In this document: positions 60,381 through 64,000 of the stretch, in pieces
How the letters are laid out: each line of letters begins with the position of its first letter
How positions within the stretch are numbered: the stretch's first letter is position 1
Assembly: GCA_963920765.1 (NCBI GenBank)
Contig: OY987246.1
Span: forward strand, 24,747,167-24,811,166
DNA: 64,000 nucleotides
Source of the DNA: Ulota crispa
Lineage: Eukaryota > Streptophyta > Bryopsida > Orthotrichales > Orthotrichaceae
Direction of reading: 5' to 3'
Notes under the pieces: model-generated
What the model was told of the DNA's origin: nothing
Seen by the model: the letters and a program-made list of their open reading frames with translations, nothing else
Database searches by the model: none
Translations under genes and position numbers: made by a program

Positions 60381-62298
60381 ATGAGAGAATTTACGAAGTC
60401 CTCGTGGCCTAAGCTATTAAGACAACATAGCTCACAGGCTGTGACGAAGTTGGATTCCACCTGGCGATTGTTGTCGAACAGCCATGGCTCGCGAGGCTTA
60501 ACGAAGCTAAATCTCAAGTCCCGAAGCGTGCAGAAGATAGTATACAACATCCGGTTGACCATTTTGTGCGGCATCATCACGATCCTGGTGCTGCGTGGCA
60601 CTGTGGGCACGGGCATGTTTGGGGATCTAGCACGCCGTCCAAATTCCTCAATCATATGGAACGGATTTACTTCGAAGTGGAAAATGCTCATGAAGACCCA
60701 CCGATTGACCTCAGCGTCCCCTTCTCACTCGGCGTGAACGTCAGCAATTGGGATGAGCTACGGAGTGAGTGGGTTGGCAGTCACCAGAGCTTGACGAAGA
60801 ACAAGTTTGGGAAGTACCGCCCTCTCTTGGTGTCGGGATCCGCGGCCAAGCCCTGCAGGAGTGCGGTGGGCAACCACTTTCTTGTGAAATCCCTCAAGAA
60901 CAAGGTCGACTACACCAGGTCAGTTTGATTTCTGTGTTGAAATCGGCTTATTTTATTCCACCCGGGCGGGATTATGAGACCTGATTGGTTCCCCGATATT
61001 GATCTAGGTCCAATCTAGCAAGGGTTTGGGTTATTATTTATCTAAATATTTAGTGCTTCAGAGGTTAGTTCCCCAATCAATGCAAGCTAATCTTCGGCCT
61101 GGATTCTGAGGTACATTTCCTGAATATTCAATCATAGTTTTATTTGGATGCATACAGACTGTACACTCAACCCTCCAATACCATCCTGTAATTGGACATT
61201 TCCTATCTATCCTGAGAACCTCTCCTGTCGTGTGTATAGTGGCTAACTTTTGCAAGCATCCCATTTGTCCCTCCGAGGCAGTGTCATTACAAAGGGGTTT
61301 TGTGTAATCTCTTGGTATGCTTTTGATATTAATTGGAGGGGTTATCTAAGCCGAAGGGGAATGTTGGAACAATGATAGTGTGAGACTTTGACGCTAAGGC
61401 CAATTTTATCTGTCGATGTGTGTAATTGTGGTGAGTTACCGCTTCTCTGGCAGTCCTGAGATTCTGGAACAAATTGCCAATGCAGGTTGCACGACATCGA
61501 CATGTACTACAACATGGCGGTGTTAGACATGCAAATGACGGGCGTTTGGGTGAAGCATCCCATGATACGTAGCCTGATGCTGAGCCACCCAGAAGCGGAG
61601 TGGATATGGTGGATGGACTCCGACGCGTTCTTCTCGGATATGGTGTTTGAAATCCCCTTCGACAAGTACCAGAACCACAACATGATCCTGCACGGCTTCC
61701 AAGACGAGCTCTTGCAGAAGAGGAGTTGGATGGGGATCAACTCCGGCAGTTTCTTACTGCGCAACTGCTAGTGGTCCCTAGACTTGCTGGACGTCTGGAC
61801 TTCATACGGGCATCCATATGTCGCCAATCAAGTGGGTCAGATGCTCTCCGAGGTCCTCACCGATCGACCCGTCTTCGACTTTGACGACCAGTCCGTGCTG
61901 GCCTACATGCTAGTCACCCAGCCTGCATGGCTTCCCAAAGTGTTTTTGGAAAACTCGTATTTCCTGCATGGCTTCTCGATGGTTCTGGTGGATCGTTACG
62001 AGAATATCATGGCCACCAGCAGGCCTGGATATGGCAATACCCGGTGGCCCTTTGTCACCCATTTCTTGGGGTGCAAACCGTGTGGGAATGAAGCTACGCA
62101 CGAGATTCAGCTCTATTTGAAGCAAATGGAAAGAGCCTTCAACTTTGGTGATAACCAGATTCTGGAGCCCTTTGGGGGTACCAGCACCAGACGTTGAACA
62201 GTTCCAAGGAATTAGGCATGCTGAGGCATGATACGGCGAACCCGCTGGGGTTGGACTTGGCCGCTGGCGCTATTACTACCGGTGTCGAAGCCATGTGA
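60381..62298 (+). pseudogene. GT34 xyloglucan 6-xylosyltransferase-like gene with three lesions
   Basis: The family transfers xylose from UDP-xylose to the glucan backbone of xyloglucan in the Golgi. Exon 1 is 60381-60918 and exon 2 is 61486-62298, joined by a phase-2 GT-AG intron. Seen in order: a short cytosolic N-terminus, one membrane span (LTILCGIITILVLRG, residues about 59-73), SLGV..SNWDE, KNKVDYTR, the DSD metal-binding motif at 61616-61624 (WWMDSDAFFSDMVFE), INSGSFLLRNC, DDQSVLAYML, GCKPCG and AFNFGDNQIL. Lesions: one G missing after TTT at 60620, TAG at 61769-61771 where the family has Gln (RNCQWSLDLLD), and one G missing in the run at 62174. Discounting them, it would have about 450 codons, the usual family length. 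Either a recent pseudogene or, for the G runs, assembly errors. Confidence 0.85.
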
Positions 62299-62796
62299 GT
62301 TCCCATGCCATGTATGATCTTCAATGTAGAATATTGTTAAAGGAATATTTGCTGGAAAGGCAGGTTCTTCTCTCTTTTAATTTATATCCGACTTAAGCTT
62401 ATTTGGACGCCCTCCCTCATAGAGCTCAGGCTGAGTCGCTCATTTTTTGTCTTTGTTATTCTAATTCACAACAGTGACCCGCGGTTGTCAGCCTCACTGC
62501 TGTAAATTAGCAACTGCAGGCATTTTCTGTAGCGGTTGTGTCAGTTTGAGCACTACGGTAATTTATTGCGATGCTGCTATTTTGCAGCAGCTAGAGGTAG
62601 CTACTTGCTTGTGTTCAAGTAGCTATTAATGTAACCTAAAATTCTATATCATTTGCTAGGGTTCAAACCGACGTACAATCGTGACATTTTCTTCGTTTTT
62701 GATGACTGATGAAGGATGTCAGGAGGCTTGTATATTCATGCTGAAACATCCTGGATTTGTCAAGACTGGGTAGTAGGTACCCAATTAGTGCCCGTG

Positions 62797-63104
62797 TAAG
62801 GTAGTCTGCGCATAAACCGTCTGGGCATTAAAACTGCCCACCTCCTCAAATGTACCCTTGTTGTACATGTTTTTTTTCACAGGTTTTCAAAATGTATAGT
62901 AGTGTACATTTGAGGAGGTGGGCGGTTTTGGAGACCTATGACCTTTCCACTTCAAAATTTCATAACTAATTTCATAAAGTTTCAAAAAAAATATGTAATA
63001 GTTTGGGTTGGATGTCAATTTATTAAAAAATAGTTTAAGAAGTTTCACCTCCCCAAAATTCAGTTTTAGCCCTTAAATTGACAGTTTATGAGCACACTAC
63101 CTTA
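62797..63104. mobile_element. MITE with TAAGGTAGT ends
   Basis: TAAGGTAGTCTGCGCATAAAC is mirrored by GTTTATGAGCACACTACCTTA. Inside, AAAACTGCCCACCTCCTCAA and GAGGAGGTGGGCGGTTTT form a second inverted pair. It begins about 500 bp after the GT34 stop. Confidence 0.8.
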
Positions 63105-63299
63105 GTAGCCCCATGTTGTTTTTTCTTTGTCTATTTTTTGTTTATATATTTGGGGATACAAACTAGTCTACTATTACCGTAGTACCATTGACATCCACTT
63201 AAGCTTTGTACCTTTCTGAAAGAGAGGTCAATATTTATACTATGCAATCTATTGTAAGATTCTGGCTAATGTTTCGAAGCCTCCGACTCAAGTCTTAAA

Positions 63300-63430
63300 C
63301 GGCATATTCATTAAATTGGGAAATTCAGTTTCCCAAGTTGTACTCACCTTACATCTAGAGTTCAATTTAAGGTGGTCACCTTAAATTCCCAAAATCAGGG
63401 TTTCCTCTCAAATTAATGGATACGGCGTTC
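63300..63430. mobile_element. MITE, family A, short copy
   Basis: GCATATTCATTAAATTGGGA and CTCAAATTAATGGATACGGC are diverged inverted ends. The interior TTTAAGGTGGTCACCTTAAA matches other family A members. Confidence 0.7.
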
Positions 63431-63685
63431 TTTGAAGTTTGAAGTGTTTGGACTCTTGATCTTGAACTATTTTGAAATGAATCAACCTAATGTAAAGTGT
63501 CTAATACTTGTTGCTTCTGAATTGCTCTTGGCTTCGAAGCTTTTGACATTTCGTTTATTTATTTATACTTCGTTTTGGTATCTCCATATACCCTTTTTTT
63601 TTAACAGCTCTTATTTCAAAAGATCATAGTTTATACGTAAATGAAGGCGATTTCTTTTTCTTCGTTAACACACCACACTACCACT

Positions 63686-63935
63686 AACGCATTATTCATT
63701 AAATTGAGAAAAAGCTTTGGGATTTTTGAATTTTTCATTTTTAAGAATTTTTAGGTGATTTAGACTAAATATTATGATGATTTCTTCAAGGCTTTACATC
63801 AATGATGAAATACCTTACAAGAATTATAAAAAAATTTGCTTTAAATCATCAAATATTGTCACAAATGTAAAATCTAGTATTCTCAAAATATGTTTTGGAA
63901 AACTTCTTTTTCCCAATTTAATGGATAATGCGTTC
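63686..63935. mobile_element. MITE, family A
   Basis: AACGCATTATTCATTAAATTG and CAATTTAATGGATAATGCGTT are clean inverted ends, 250 bp apart. The short frame inside (63774-63971) is not a gene. Confidence 0.8.
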
Positions 63936-64000
63936 ACTGATATTCAGCATCCCATTGATTTTAGATTTTAGATTTCTACTTTTTAGAATGCCTGCTTTTT

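Overview
The window reads as nuclear DNA of a streptophyte plant or streptophyte alga. It holds a two-AP2-domain (AP2/ANT-class) transcription factor gene with class-typical micro-exons, and a family GT34 xyloglucan-xylosyltransferase-type sequence. Introns have GT-AG borders, and the background is AT-rich and full of plant-type DNA transposons (CACTA, PIF/Harbinger, mariner-like and several MITE/foldback families). I cannot name the species. I found no prokaryotic operon, rRNA, complete tRNA gene, CRISPR array or autonomous retrotransposon.

Layout. 1-29.9 kb: AT-rich intergenic DNA with no convincing gene, made largely of MITEs, long foldback elements and (TA)n tracts. 30.0-36.5 kb: a GC-rich island carrying one 10-exon gene on the + strand (30847-36022) whose reading frame stays open through all nine introns. 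It encodes a predicted protein of about 1126 residues with a good first AP2 domain, a decayed second one and a long basic/low-complexity tail. 36.5-48.7 kb: AT-rich DNA with more MITEs, two large foldback copies and a decayed PIF/Harbinger-like transposase. 48.7-55.9 kb: a 7-kb palindromic complex of two 3.2-kb non-autonomous CACTA elements in opposite orientation. Each has its own 3-bp target duplication and each sits inside an older element with GTAGTCACGG ends. 56.5-58.6 kb: further MITE copies. 60.4-62.3 kb: a two-exon GT34 gene with one nonsense codon and two single-base frameshifts, most likely a recent pseudogene. 62.8-64 kb: three more MITEs.

The two gene sequences show no functional link. 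The main structure is the contrast between isolated GC-rich gene islands and a deep AT-rich layer of short inverted-repeat elements, many of which fold on themselves and could feed small-RNA silencing. At least seven families recur within the window, which allows relative ages and terminal motifs to be inferred. All splice sites, domain matches and family assignments were made by eye from the sequence; no search was run.
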